Shown piece by piece: positions 1 to 9,202 of a stretch of DNA of 64,000 nt. The translations under genes were made by a program, and so were the position numbers. Position 1 is the first letter of the stretch; every line of letters starts with the position of its first letter. The notes under the pieces were generated by a model that saw only the letters and a program-made list of their open reading frames with translations, had not been told where the DNA came from and searched no databases. The stretch spans positions 1-64,000 of the forward strand of contig NZ_JALBVB010000041.1 in NCBI RefSeq assembly GCF_022669155.1, written 5' to 3'. The DNA comes from Kineococcus sp. TRM81007 (lineage in GTDB: Bacteria > Actinomycetota > Actinomycetes > Actinomycetales > Kineococcaceae).

Positions 1-1059
<1,059 letters not shown>

Positions 1060-1444
1060 CGTCATCAGTCCTTCCACCGGCAGGTACGTGCCGGACGATC
1101 CGTAGTGGAACGGACCCGGTCGCTGCTGCTCCCGGGCGGTGTGGAGTTGTGACCGGTGCGGCGGGAGCTTCGCCGGGCCGACGGCCCGTGGAGTCACCCG
1201 CGACTCCGACCCCCGCGGCGTCGTCGCCTGCGTGGTCGCGGCGTCGCGGTGCCTCGGATACTGCCCCACGAACCACCGCCCGGCAAGGACTGTGACCAGC
1301 ACCACACCCGAGTGGCCGGTGGTGCGCGCGGGACGGGATGCGGCGGGAACCTCCCCGCGTTGAGCACGGTGGACGCTGCGGCGTCCGGGGGACAGCCGGT
1401 GCCCCTGTCACGGGCTCCCCTCGCCCTGGAGGACACTCCCTACC
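1060..1444. other. Divergent intergenic region
   Basis: About 380 bp separate the leftward ABC ATPase from the rightward antiporter regulator. It should hold both promoters, but I could not identify a convincing -35/-10 pair or operator. The open frames here are G+C artefacts without family features. Confidence 0.5.
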
Positions 1445-1927
1445 GTGGACCTGGAAGAGACCAAGCTGCCCGGCGTGGGGCTGCGGCACGACTTCACCAC
1501 CTCGCGCGGCCGGCGCGTCGGCGTCATCTCGACGCGCGGCGGGGAGCGCGAGCTGCTCGTCTACTCGCAGGACGACCCCGACGCCTGCCACTCCGTCGTG
1601 GACCTGGAGCCCGACGAGGCCGAGGTGCTCGCCGAGCTGCTCGGCCAGCAGCGCGTCGTCGAGCGCCTCGCCCGCCTGCGCGAGCAGATCGACGGCCTGG
1701 CCACCGAGGGCGTCTACGTCGAGCCCGGCTCGCCCTACGACGGCAGGACGCTGGCCGACGCCGCCATCCGCACCCGCACCGGCGCCTCCGTCGTCGCCCT
1801 CGTGCGCGACGGCGAGCTGATCCCGTCCCCGGCGCCGTCCCAGCGGTTCCGCGCGGGTGACAAGATCGTGGTCGTCGGCACCCAGGAGGGCGTGCGCGCT
1901 ACCGCCGAGGTGCTCGCCCGCGGCTGA
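1445..1927 (+). CDS. Cation:proton antiporter regulatory subunit (KhtT-like, RCK_C/TrkA-C domain)
   Basis: A 160-residue cytoplasmic protein expected to gate the antiporter encoded just downstream. The N-terminal half matches the regulatory subunits of CPA2 antiporters. The C-terminal half (about 75-160) is a TrkA-C domain, with GASVVALVRDGELIPSP followed by FRAGDKIVVVGT. The GTG start is preceded by GGAGGA about 11 nt upstream. The gap to the transporter is 60 bp, consistent with one transcription unit. In Bacillus, KhtT binds a nucleotide and regulates KhtU; the same role here is inferred from family and order. Confidence 0.88.
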   Translation: MDLEETKLPGVGLRHDFTTSRGRRVGVISTRGGERELLVYSQDDPDACHSVVDLEPDEAEVLAELLGQQRVVERLARLREQIDGLATEGVYVEPGSPYDGRTLADAAIRTRTGASVVALVRDGELIPSPAPSQRFRAGDKIVVVGTQEGVRATAEVLARG

Positions 1928-1987
1928 GTCCACCACGGGACGGAGCGGGCCGGCGGGCCCACGGGACACGGGGAGGCTGGTCGGCAA

Positions 1988-3175
1988 GTGCACGCCGCGG
2001 CCCTGCTCATCGAGCTCGGCGCGATCATCGTCGGCCTCGGCATCGTCGGGCGCCTCGCCGGTCGCCTCGGCATCTCACCCGTCCCGCTGTACCTGCTGGC
2101 GGGCCTGGCCTTCGGCGCCGGCGGCGTCCTCCCCCTGAACGCCCCCGAGGGCTTCCTGGAGGCGGCGTCGCAGATCGGCGTGGTCATGCTCCTGCTGCTG
2201 CTGGGGCTGGAGTACTCCGCGGGGGACCTGCTGGGCAACCTCAAGCGGCAGGCGCCGGTCGGGGTCCTGGACCTCTTCCTCAACGGCCTGCCCGGTGCCG
2301 CGGCCGGCCTGCTGCTGGGCTACGGGCCAGTCGGTGCGCTGGCGATGTTCGGCATCACCGCCGTCAGCTCCTCCGGCATCGTCGCCAAGGTGCTGGCCGA
2401 CACCGGCCGCCTGGGCAACCGGGAGACCCCCAGCGTCCTGGGGATCCTCGTGCTGGAGGACCTCGGCATGGCCGTGTACCTGCCGATCCTCACCGCCGTG
2501 CTCGCCGCCTCGGGCGTGTGGCAGGCCACCGGTTCGGTGCTCATCGCCCTGGCCTGCCTGGTCGTGGCGCTGTTCGTGGCGCTGCGGTGGGGCTCGTACG
2601 TCTCGCGCTTCGTCTCCGCCGGCACCGCCGAGGTCACGCTGCTGCGCGTGCTGGGCCTGGCGCTGCTGGTCGCCGGGATCGCCGAGGCCCTGCACGTGTC
2701 CGCCGCCGTCGGCGCGTTCCTGCTGGGCATCAGCCTGTCCAGCGACCTGGAGGAGGAGGCGCACCGCTCGCTGGAACCGCTGCGCGACCTGTTCGCCGCG
2801 GTCTTCTTCGTCTCCTTCGGGCTGACGACGAACCCCACGAGCCTGCCGCCGGTGCTGCTGCCCGCGCTCGCCCTCGTCGTGCTCGGCGTGGCCACCAAGC
2901 TCGTCACCGGCTGGGTCGCGGCACGCCGCATCGGCATCGCGGTGCCCGGCCGCATCCGCGCCGGCGCCGCGCTCATCCCCCGCGGGGAGTTCTCCATCGT
3001 CATCGCCGGCCTCGCCACGGCCGGTGGCCTGGACCCGCAGCTGGCGGCGCTGGCCGCCGCGTACGTGCTGTCGATGGCCGTGATCGGGCCGGTGCTGGCC
3101 CGCTACGCCGACCCCTTCGGGCGCTGGTGGGTGCGTCGGCAGCGGGACCGGGCAGCGGCCCTCACCGTCCGCTGA
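1988..3175 (+). CDS. KefB/KhtU-type monovalent cation:proton antiporter (CPA2)
   Basis: A 395-residue integral membrane protein with about 11-12 hydrophobic segments, which would exchange K+ (or Na+) for H+ across the cytoplasmic membrane. Family-typical stretches are LLLLGLEYS near residue 70, GITAVSSSGIVAKVL near 120, LEDLGMAVYLP near 158 and the late FFVSFGLTTNP. The protein ends soon after the last membrane segment and lacks a fused TrkA-N domain, so the separate regulator upstream fits. GTG start. The stop lies in a hairpin shared with the convergent otsB. Confidence 0.92.
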   Translation: MHAAALLIELGAIIVGLGIVGRLAGRLGISPVPLYLLAGLAFGAGGVLPLNAPEGFLEAASQIGVVMLLLLLGLEYSAGDLLGNLKRQAPVGVLDLFLNGLPGAAAGLLLGYGPVGALAMFGITAVSSSGIVAKVLADTGRLGNRETPSVLGILVLEDLGMAVYLPILTAVLAASGVWQATGSVLIALACLVVALFVALRWGSYVSRFVSAGTAEVTLLRVLGLALLVAGIAEALHVSAAVGAFLLGISLSSDLEEEAHRSLEPLRDLFAAVFFVSFGLTTNPTSLPPVLLPALALVVLGVATKLVTGWVAARRIGIAVPGRIRAGAALIPRGEFSIVIAGLATAGGLDPQLAALAAAYVLSMAVIGPVLARYADPFGRWWVRRQRDRAAALTVR

Positions 3176-3204
3176 GCCCACCGGGGGCGGGCGCGGGGCT
3201 CAGC
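3171..3204. terminator. Bidirectional hairpin between antiporter and otsB
   Basis: GCTGAGCCC (3171-3179) pairs with GGGCTCAGC (3196-3204), a perfect 9-bp stem overlapping the stop regions of the two convergent genes. No T-tract, as is common for actinomycete terminators. Confidence 0.6.
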
Positions 3205-3991
3205 GAGCGCGCAGGTCCGCCAGCCGCGCCAGCAGCACCGCCACGTCCTGCGGCGAGCCCACCCGCTGAGCCGCCGCGGTGTCGCCGTCGCCGACCTTCA
3301 CCGTCACGTCGCCGTCGCCGGGGGAGAGCACCGCGAAGGCGTCCTCGTCCGTGACGTCGTCGCCCGCGAACAGCACCGCCTCCACGGGCGCCCCCTCGGC
3401 CGAGAGGCGTTCGCGCAGCCGCCGCACCCCGGCGCCCTTGCCCAGCTCCACGGCGCCCAGCTCCACGACCTCCTTGCCGCGCAGGGCGTGCACCCCCGGC
3501 AGCGCCCCCGGCCCGGCCAGCGCCCGCTCGGTGACCTCCGCGGCCACGTCGCGCGCGGCGCGGCGGGTGTGCAGCACCGCCGACATCGGCTTGCGCTCCA
3601 CGTGAACCCCCTCGCGGCCGGCCGCCAGCGCGTCCAGCTCCTCGACCAGGCGGGCCAGCAGCTCCGCCCGCTCCGGCGGCAGCGGCGGCGCGTCGCCGTC
3701 CAGGGACGACTGGGTGCCGTGCCCGCCGACCAGCAGCACGCCGTCCGGCGGCTGCGCGCAGGCGCGCAGGTCGTCCAGCGCCCGGCCGGACACCAGTGCC
3801 ACGTCCGTGGTCGCGACCAGGCGGGCCAGCGCCGCCGACGCCTCCGGCAGCGCCCTGGCCGCCGACGGCTCGTCGACGATGGGGGCCAGCACACCGTCGA
3901 AGTCCAGCGCCACCAGCACCCGACCGCGGCCCGCGAACACCTCCAGCGCGCCGGCCAGCCCGGCGTCCAGCTCGGTGCCGGGCCCGCTCAC
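3200..3991 (-). CDS. otsB: Trehalose-6-phosphate phosphatase
   Basis: Dephosphorylates trehalose 6-phosphate to trehalose, the second step of the OtsA-OtsB pathway. It is a HAD-superfamily enzyme of 263 residues. Motif I is LDFDGVLAP with Asp30 and Asp32, followed by the substrate-region lysine in VERKPMSAVLHTR, and motif IV GDDVTDEDAF near residue 208. The GTG start overlaps the otsA stop as GTGA, so the two should be translationally coupled. Reading upstream in the same frame is open for more than 3 kb, but that is a G+C artefact; the overlap and the N-terminus of the HAD fold fix the start. Confidence 0.93.
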   Translation of the reverse strand: MSGPGTELDAGLAGALEVFAGRGRVLVALDFDGVLAPIVDEPSAARALPEASAALARLVATTDVALVSGRALDDLRACAQPPDGVLLVGGHGTQSSLDGDAPPLPPERAELLARLVEELDALAAGREGVHVERKPMSAVLHTRRAARDVAAEVTERALAGPGALPGVHALRGKEVVELGAVELGKGAGVRRLRERLSAEGAPVEAVLFAGDDVTDEDAFAVLSPGDGDVTVKVGDGDTAAAQRVGSPQDVAVLLARLADLRAR

Positions 3992-5445
3992 GCCGACGCC
4001 TCCGCGCTGGCCGCGACCTCCGCCGCGGTGCCGCGCGGGTCGGGGGCGTGCTCCGCCAGCGCCTCCAGGAACGAGGCCGCCCAGCGCTGCACGTCGTGGT
4101 CGCCCACGCGGCGGCGCATCGCACGCATCCGGCGCGCCGCCTCCCGCCGGGGCATCCGCAGCGCCCGCAGCACCGTCTCCTTCAGCCCGTCGATGTCGTG
4201 CGGGTTCACCATCAGCGCCTGCCCGCCCAGCTCGTCGGCGGCACCGGTGAACTCGCTGAGCACGAGCACGCCGCGCTCGTCGTGGCGGGAGGCCACGTAC
4301 TCCTTCGCGACCAGGTTCATCCCGTCGCGCAGCGCGGTCACCAGCATCACGTCGGCCGCCAGGTACAGCGCGGCCATCTCCTCGCGCCCGTAGGAGTGGT
4401 GCAGGTAGTGCACGGCGGTGTGGGCGATCGTGGAGTGCGCCCCGCTGATGCGCCCGACCGCGACCTCCACGTCCTGGCGCAGCTGCACGTACTGCTCCAC
4501 GCGCTCGCGGCTGGGCGTGGCGACCTGCACCAGCGAGACCTCGCCGGAGTCCACGCGCTTGTCCGCCAGCAGCTCCTCGAACGCCTTCAGCCGGTGCAGG
4601 ATGCCCTTGGTGTAGTCGAGGCGGTCGATCCCCAGCAGCAGGTGCTCGGGGTCGCCCAGGTCGCGGCGGATCTCCGCGGCGCGCGCCTTGACGTCCTCGC
4701 GCTGCGCGAGCTCGTCCAGCGCCTGGAAGTCGATGGAGATGGGGAAGGACGCCGCCCGCACCTCCCGGCCGCCCTCCGCGTCCAGGCGGATGCGGCCGGC
4801 GCGCGCCGGCAGGTTGCTGGCGCGACGGCAGGCGCGCGCGAAGTTGCTGGCGTCCGCGGCCCGCTGGAAGCCCACCAGGTCCGCGCCGAGCAGCCCGTCG
4901 ATGATCGCCTTGCGCCAGGGCAGCTGCGCGAAGATCTCGAACGGCGGGAACGGGATGTGGTTGAAGAACCCGATCTGCAGGTCCGGGCGGCGCTCGCGCA
5001 GCATCCGCGGCACCAGCTGCAGCTGGTAGTCCTGCACCCACACCGTCGCGCCCTGCGCGGCCTGCCCGGCCGCGGCCTCGGCGAAGCGCTCGTTGACCTT
5101 CACGTACGCGTCCCACCAGCTGCGGTGGTAGCCGGGCGCGACGATCACGTCGTGGTAGAGCGGCCACAGGGTGCCGTTGGAGAAGCCCTCGTAGTAGTGC
5201 TCGACCTCCTCCTCCGACAGGGGGATCGGCACGCAGCGCACGCCTTCGGCGTCGAAGGGCTCGGGCGCGTCGCCGGAGGTGCCGGCCCAGCCGACCCAGG
5301 CGCCGTCCTCGCGCTTCATGACGGGCTCCAGCGCGGTCACGAGGCCGCCGGGGCTGCGCCGCCAGGACGTCGAGCCGTCGGGTTCCTCGACGCGGTCCAC
5401 GGGGAGCCGGTTGGCCACCACCACGAGGTCGTAGTCTCCGGACAT
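3988..5445 (-). CDS. otsA: Alpha,alpha-trehalose-phosphate synthase (UDP-forming)
   Basis: GT20 glycosyltransferase of 485 residues that makes trehalose 6-phosphate from UDP-glucose and glucose 6-phosphate. Visible family motifs: VVVANRLPV at the N-terminus, PGYHRSWWDAYVKVNERFA, VWVQDYQLQLVP, FFNHIPFPPFEIF, RLDYTKGI and LRDGMNLVAKEYVA. The ATG start has GAGGAGGA about 9 nt upstream. Followed by otsB with a GTGA overlap. A run of 11-bp repeats lies just upstream in the region shared with a divergent kinase gene. Confidence 0.96.
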   Translation of the reverse strand: MSGDYDLVVVANRLPVDRVEEPDGSTSWRRSPGGLVTALEPVMKREDGAWVGWAGTSGDAPEPFDAEGVRCVPIPLSEEEVEHYYEGFSNGTLWPLYHDVIVAPGYHRSWWDAYVKVNERFAEAAAGQAAQGATVWVQDYQLQLVPRMLRERRPDLQIGFFNHIPFPPFEIFAQLPWRKAIIDGLLGADLVGFQRAADASNFARACRRASNLPARAGRIRLDAEGGREVRAASFPISIDFQALDELAQREDVKARAAEIRRDLGDPEHLLLGIDRLDYTKGILHRLKAFEELLADKRVDSGEVSLVQVATPSRERVEQYVQLRQDVEVAVGRISGAHSTIAHTAVHYLHHSYGREEMAALYLAADVMLVTALRDGMNLVAKEYVASRHDERGVLVLSEFTGAADELGGQALMVNPHDIDGLKETVLRALRMPRREAARRMRAMRRRVGDHDVQRWAASFLEALAEHAPDPRGTAAEVAASAEASA

Positions 5446-5504
5446 GGGGGATGGTCCTCCTCGGGGTCGCTGCCGCCGACCCTACCCGCAAGGTCACGCA
5501 CGGA

Positions 5505-5548
5505 CCCGTCCACGGCCCGTCCACGGCCCGTCCACGGCCCGTCCACGT
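5505..5548. repeat. Four tandem 11-bp repeats in the otsA/kinase divergent region
   Basis: The unit CCCGTCCACGG occurs four times head to tail (5505, 5516, 5527, 5538; the last unit ends CGT), with looser copies after it. A period of 11 bp is about one helical turn, so the units sit on one face of the DNA. They are 60-100 bp upstream of otsA and 140-180 bp upstream of the kinase gene. Confidence 0.8.
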
Positions 5549-5686
5549 CTCGCCCACGTCCCGCGCACGCCCCCTCCACGACCCGTGCGCGCTCGTGCCG
5601 GTGCCGCGCCCGCCCGGGCGGGCGCGGGCGTCCCGACCCGTGCGCGCACCTCGGCGCGGCGGGCCCGCTGCCGTACCGTGGGGGGC

Positions 5687-7642
5687 GTGGTCACCCCCTT
5701 CCCGCGCACCCCGGACGAGGCGCCGGCGCGCCCGCGGGAGGCCCTCGAGGACCACCGGTGGGACCGCCCGGCGCCGCACCTCGACGGCCGGTTCCCCGGG
5801 GCGGCGCCCGGGGCCGACCCGCGCACCCCGGCGACCGGCTGGCGGCCCGCCGCGCACGCGCCGGCGCCCGGCGACCGCCTCGGCGGCTACCGCCTGGACC
5901 GGGTGGTCGGCGAGGGCGGCATGGGCGTGGTGTGGCTGGCCCTGGACGACGAGCACCGCGCCGTCGCGCTGAAGGTGCTCAAGCCGCACATCGCGGCGGA
6001 CCCGGACGCCCGGGCGCGGCTGGCGCGGGAGGTGCAGAGCCTGGAGCGGGTGCGCTCCCCGCGCGTGGCCGAGGTCATCAGCGCCGACGTGGACTCCCCG
6101 TGGCCGCACCTGGTGACGCGGTACGTGCCGGGCCCGTCGCTGGAGGCGGTGGTCTCCTCCCGCGGCCCGCTGCGCGGCGGCCGCCTGCGCGACCTGGGCC
6201 ACGGCCTGGCCGAGGCGCTGGAGGCCATCCACGCGGCCGGCGTGGTGCACCGCGACCTCAAGCCCAGCAACGTGCTGCTGCTCGACGGTGCCCCCGTCGT
6301 CATCGACTTCGGCATCGCGCACGTGGCCGACGACGTCCGGCTGACCTCCACGGGGCTGGTCATGGGCACGCCCGGGTACCTGTCCCCGGAGGTCGTCGCG
6401 GGCGGGCGCGTGTCCACCGCGACCGACTGGTGGGGGTGGGCCGCCACCGTCGCCTACGCCGCCAGCGGGCGGCCGCCGTTCGGCACCGGCCCCATGGAGG
6501 TCGTCCTGGACCGGGTGCGGCGCGCCGACGTGGACCTGGCGGGGGTGCCCGCCGACCTGCGCGGGCCGCTGCTGGCCGCCCTGGCGGTCAACCCCGTGCA
6601 CCGCCCGCACCCCGAGCAGCTGCTGCGCGCGCTGGACGGCGCCACCACCGGCCCGCAGCCCGGGGCGACGGCGGCGGGCGCGGCGACCACGGCGGTGCCG
6701 GCTGCCGGGCCGGGCCGCACCGAGCGGCCCTCGCGCTTCTCCTCGCTCATCGGGCCGGACGCCCCGGCGGGGGAGACGACGGTGCTGCCGCCCGTGCCGC
6801 CCGTGCCGGCCCCCGAGCCCGCGGACTCCACGCGCGTGCTGCCGCCGGTGGCCCCGCCCACCACCCCGGTGCCGCGAGCGCCCGGGCGACCGGCCGGGCG
6901 GCAGGCGCCGCCCGGCTGGATCCCGCGCGTGCCCGGTCCCGGGAGCGTCCCCCCGCCGGCGGGCCGCCCGGCCCCGCCGGCGCCGTTCGCCCCGCGGCCG
7001 GGCGCGGGCCGCCCCGCTCAGCAGGACCCCCGCGCGCCGCGGCTGGGCACGAACGGCCAGCCGGCGCGCCCGCAGCGCACCTGGACGCTGTTCGCCGGGC
7101 TGCTCGCCCTCGTCGGGGTGTTCGCGGTGGCGCCGACGGCCGGCGTGGTCCTCGCGTTCGCCGGCGGTGTCGTGGCGCGCACGGTGGACCGCGCGTCCTC
7201 GGCCCTGTTCCGCCGGCGCTGGGAGGCGGGGCCGCGCTCCACGGACGCCCTGGCGGTGACGGCCGCGACGCCGTGGCACGTGCTGCGCGCCGCGGTGTCC
7301 ACCGCCTTCGCCTCGATCGTCCCGCTGCTGGTCGGCGTGAGCGTCGTCTTCATCGGCGGCACGGTGGCGGGCTGGCCGCTGGGCGCGGACCCGGGGGCGC
7401 CGAGGCTGCTGGCGCTCGGCGGCCTGGCGGGCACGCTCGTCGCGTGGTTCGGCCCGGGCAGCCGGTCGCTGCAGCGCGGTGCGCGCACCGCCGTGCGCTC
7501 GGTGCTGCGCGGTGAGCGCGAGACGGGGGTGGCGATCGGCGTGCTGCTGCTCGTCGCGCTGGCCGCGACCGTCATGGTCCTGCAGGGCGACACCCCGGAC
7601 TGGCGGCCGCTGGCGCAGTCGCCGTTCGACCGCTTGCAGTAG
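5687..7642 (+). CDS. Membrane-anchored Ser/Thr protein kinase (PknB-like catalytic domain)
   Basis: A 651-residue Hanks-type kinase. The glycine loop GEGGMGVVW is near residue 75, the catalytic lysine is in VALKVLKP, the catalytic loop HRDLKPSN is near 188, DFGIA follows, and the activation-segment end is GTPGYLSPE. A proline/alanine-rich linker (about 325-460) leads to four hydrophobic segments near 466-500, 540-565, 570-590 and 610-630. There are no PASTA repeats, so the C-terminal part is an unrecognised membrane module rather than a cell-wall sensor. Start GTG at 5687; GTG at 5678 is an in-frame alternative. Divergent from otsA. Confidence 0.9.
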   Translation: MVTPFPRTPDEAPARPREALEDHRWDRPAPHLDGRFPGAAPGADPRTPATGWRPAAHAPAPGDRLGGYRLDRVVGEGGMGVVWLALDDEHRAVALKVLKPHIAADPDARARLAREVQSLERVRSPRVAEVISADVDSPWPHLVTRYVPGPSLEAVVSSRGPLRGGRLRDLGHGLAEALEAIHAAGVVHRDLKPSNVLLLDGAPVVIDFGIAHVADDVRLTSTGLVMGTPGYLSPEVVAGGRVSTATDWWGWAATVAYAASGRPPFGTGPMEVVLDRVRRADVDLAGVPADLRGPLLAALAVNPVHRPHPEQLLRALDGATTGPQPGATAAGAATTAVPAAGPGRTERPSRFSSLIGPDAPAGETTVLPPVPPVPAPEPADSTRVLPPVAPPTTPVPRAPGRPAGRQAPPGWIPRVPGPGSVPPPAGRPAPPAPFAPRPGAGRPAQQDPRAPRLGTNGQPARPQRTWTLFAGLLALVGVFAVAPTAGVVLAFAGGVVARTVDRASSALFRRRWEAGPRSTDALAVTAATPWHVLRAAVSTAFASIVPLLVGVSVVFIGGTVAGWPLGADPGAPRLLALGGLAGTLVAWFGPGSRSLQRGARTAVRSVLRGERETGVAIGVLLLVALAATVMVLQGDTPDWRPLAQSPFDRLQ

Positions 7643-7660
7643 GCCCCTCGCGGGCGGCCC

Positions 7661-7680
7661 GCCCCGCCTCCCGGCGGGGC
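7661..7680. terminator. Bidirectional terminator hairpin
   Basis: GCCCCGCC (7661-7668), loop TCCC, GGCGGGGC (7673-7680): a perfect 8-bp stem between the convergent kinase and LacI genes. Confidence 0.7.
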
Positions 7681-7684
7681 CCGC

Positions 7685-8791
7685 TCACCGCAGCGGCGGG
7701 GTGCTCTCGCGCACCAGCACCCGGCCGGTGACGTGCTCCACCCGCCGCTGCGGCGCCGTCTCGTCCACCAGGTCGAAGGCGTGGCCGCCGATCTCGGCCA
7801 GCGGCAGGCGAACCGTCGTCAGCGACGGGCTGACGTCGCGCAGCGTGGGGATGTCGTCGAACCCGGCCACCGCCACGTCCCGCGGCACGTCCAGCCCCGC
7901 CTCCCGCACCGCCGCCATGGCACCCACCGCCATCACGTCGTTGGCGGCCAGCACGCACGGCGGCCGCCCGCCCGACGCCGGCAACCCGCGGGCCAGCACC
8001 TCGCCGAGCGCGCCGTGGGCGCCGTCGCGGGTGAACGCGCACTCCAGGTCCAGCACCGGCGGGTGGCCGCGCTCGGTCAGGGCCGCGCGGAAGCCGGAGG
8101 CCCGGTCCACGGCCGTGGCCACGCCCCGCGGGCCGCCCAGCAGCACGAACTCCCGGTAGCCCAGCCCGACCAGCTCCTCGGCGAGGCGGCGGGCCGCCCG
8201 GTGGTTGTCGATGAGCACGGTGTCCACGCCCAGCACGTCCTGGCTGATCGCGGCGACCCGGCCACCGCCGGCGCGGAAGGCGTTCAGCTCGTCGCGCAGC
8301 GCCGCCGTCGCCTCCTCGTCCTGCCAGCGGCTGCCGGCCAGCAGCAGCGCCCGCACCCGCTGCCGGCGCAGCGCCGCCACGTGCGTCACCTCCGTGTCCG
8401 GCGACGAACCGGTCACGGCCAGCGTCACGATGACGTCCGAGGCGGCGGCCCGCTGCATGACACCGGCCGCGATCGTGGAGAAGTACGGGTCGGCGATGTC
8501 GTGCACGACCAGGCCCACGATGTTCGAGCGGCCCCGCGCCATGGCCTGCGCCTGGGCGTTGGGGGAGTAGTCCAGCCGGGCCGCCGCGGCGAGGACCTTC
8601 TCGCGCAGCGGCTCGCCGACCACCCGGCTGCTGCCGTTGAGCACCCGGGACGCGGTCGCCAGGGACACCCCCGCGGCGGTGGCGACGTCGTGCAGGGTCA
8701 CCACGCCGGGGGCCGTGGCCCGCCGGGCGCGGCGCCGGACGGTGCGCTCGACGGTGGGGGCGGGTTCGGGCTCCTGCGGCACGGGACCCAT
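7685..8791 (-). CDS. LacI-family transcriptional regulator
   Basis: A 368-residue DNA-binding repressor. The helix-turn-helix is in VTLHDVATAAGVSLATASRV (about residues 30-50), followed by the hinge and a periplasmic-binding-protein-like effector domain (VGLVVHDIADPYFSTI; VAVAGFDDIPTLRDVSPSLT). A roughly 30-residue basic extension precedes the HTH, so the true start could be a little downstream. It sits about 400 bp from a GH51 arabinofuranosidase whose start region has a CG-centred palindrome, making that gene a plausible target. The sugar effector is unknown. Confidence 0.9.
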   Translation of the reverse strand: MGPVPQEPEPAPTVERTVRRRARRATAPGVVTLHDVATAAGVSLATASRVLNGSSRVVGEPLREKVLAAAARLDYSPNAQAQAMARGRSNIVGLVVHDIADPYFSTIAAGVMQRAAASDVIVTLAVTGSSPDTEVTHVAALRRQRVRALLLAGSRWQDEEATAALRDELNAFRAGGGRVAAISQDVLGVDTVLIDNHRAARRLAEELVGLGYREFVLLGGPRGVATAVDRASGFRAALTERGHPPVLDLECAFTRDGAHGALGEVLARGLPASGGRPPCVLAANDVMAVGAMAAVREAGLDVPRDVAVAGFDDIPTLRDVSPSLTTVRLPLAEIGGHAFDLVDETAPQRRVEHVTGRVLVRESTPPLR

Positions 8792-8810
8792 CCTGCCGTG
8801 CCCGAGGGGT

Positions 8811-9119
8811 TCAGAGGAGGTCCGCGTACCGCTCCGGGTGTCGCCGCACGTGCAGCTGCACGAACGAGCACGCGGGCACCACGCGGAGGCCGCGCTCGCG
8901 CACGTCCTCCAGCACCGCGTCCACCAGCGCGCTCGCCAGCCCCTCGTCCTGGTGCTCGGGCACCACCTCGGTGTGCACCAGCGCCAGCACCTCGCCGCGC
9001 TCGTCCCGCCGCGGGACGTAGTCGGCGATCGCCACGAGCTCGCCGTCCAGGCGGCCCTCCCAGCGCCGGCGGGCGTCGTCGCGGGTGACGGACAGGCGGT
9101 CGGCGGGGGTGCTCACCCC
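8811..9119 (-). CDS. Short GNAT-fold N-acetyltransferase (YjdJ/COG2388 type)
   Basis: A roughly 100-residue single-domain acetyltransferase. It shows ELVAIADYVPR, the acetyl-CoA loop region VVPEHQDEGLASALVDAVL and the terminal CSFVQLHVRRHPERYADLL that characterises this short family. I prefer the GTG at 9119 because the family begins near here; an ATG at 9158 would add 13 residues. Acceptor substrate unknown. Confidence 0.8.
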   Translation of the reverse strand, partial: GVSTPADRLSVTRDDARRRWEGRLDGELVAIADYVPRRDERGEVLALVHTEVVPEHQDEGLASALVDAVLEDVRERGLRVVPACSFVQLHVRRHPERYADLL

Positions 9120-9186
9120 GGTGGGAACGCCCCGGGGGCTGACGTGCTTCCCGGGCACCGGTAGCGTCGGTAGGGCCGGACCCTTA

Positions 9187-9194
9187 CAACGTTG
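9187..9194. promoter_or_regulatory. Possible LacI-type operator core at the abfA start
   Basis: CAACGTTG is a perfect 8-bp palindrome with a central CG, the usual core of LacI-family operators. It overlaps the ribosome-binding site TGGAGGAA of the arabinofuranosidase gene. The assignment rests on sequence form and the neighbouring LacI gene only. Confidence 0.4.
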
Positions 9195-9202
9195 GAGGAA
9201 CA

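Noticed and set aside
1156-1860. Rightward Arg/Pro-rich frame upstream of and through the antiporter regulator
   Set aside because: Overlaps the supported regulator gene in another frame and has the composition of G+C noise.
3200-7279. A 1,359-codon leftward open frame
   Set aside because: Only its last 263 codons (otsB) are coding. The rest overlaps otsA and the kinase in wrong frames, an effect of very high G+C.
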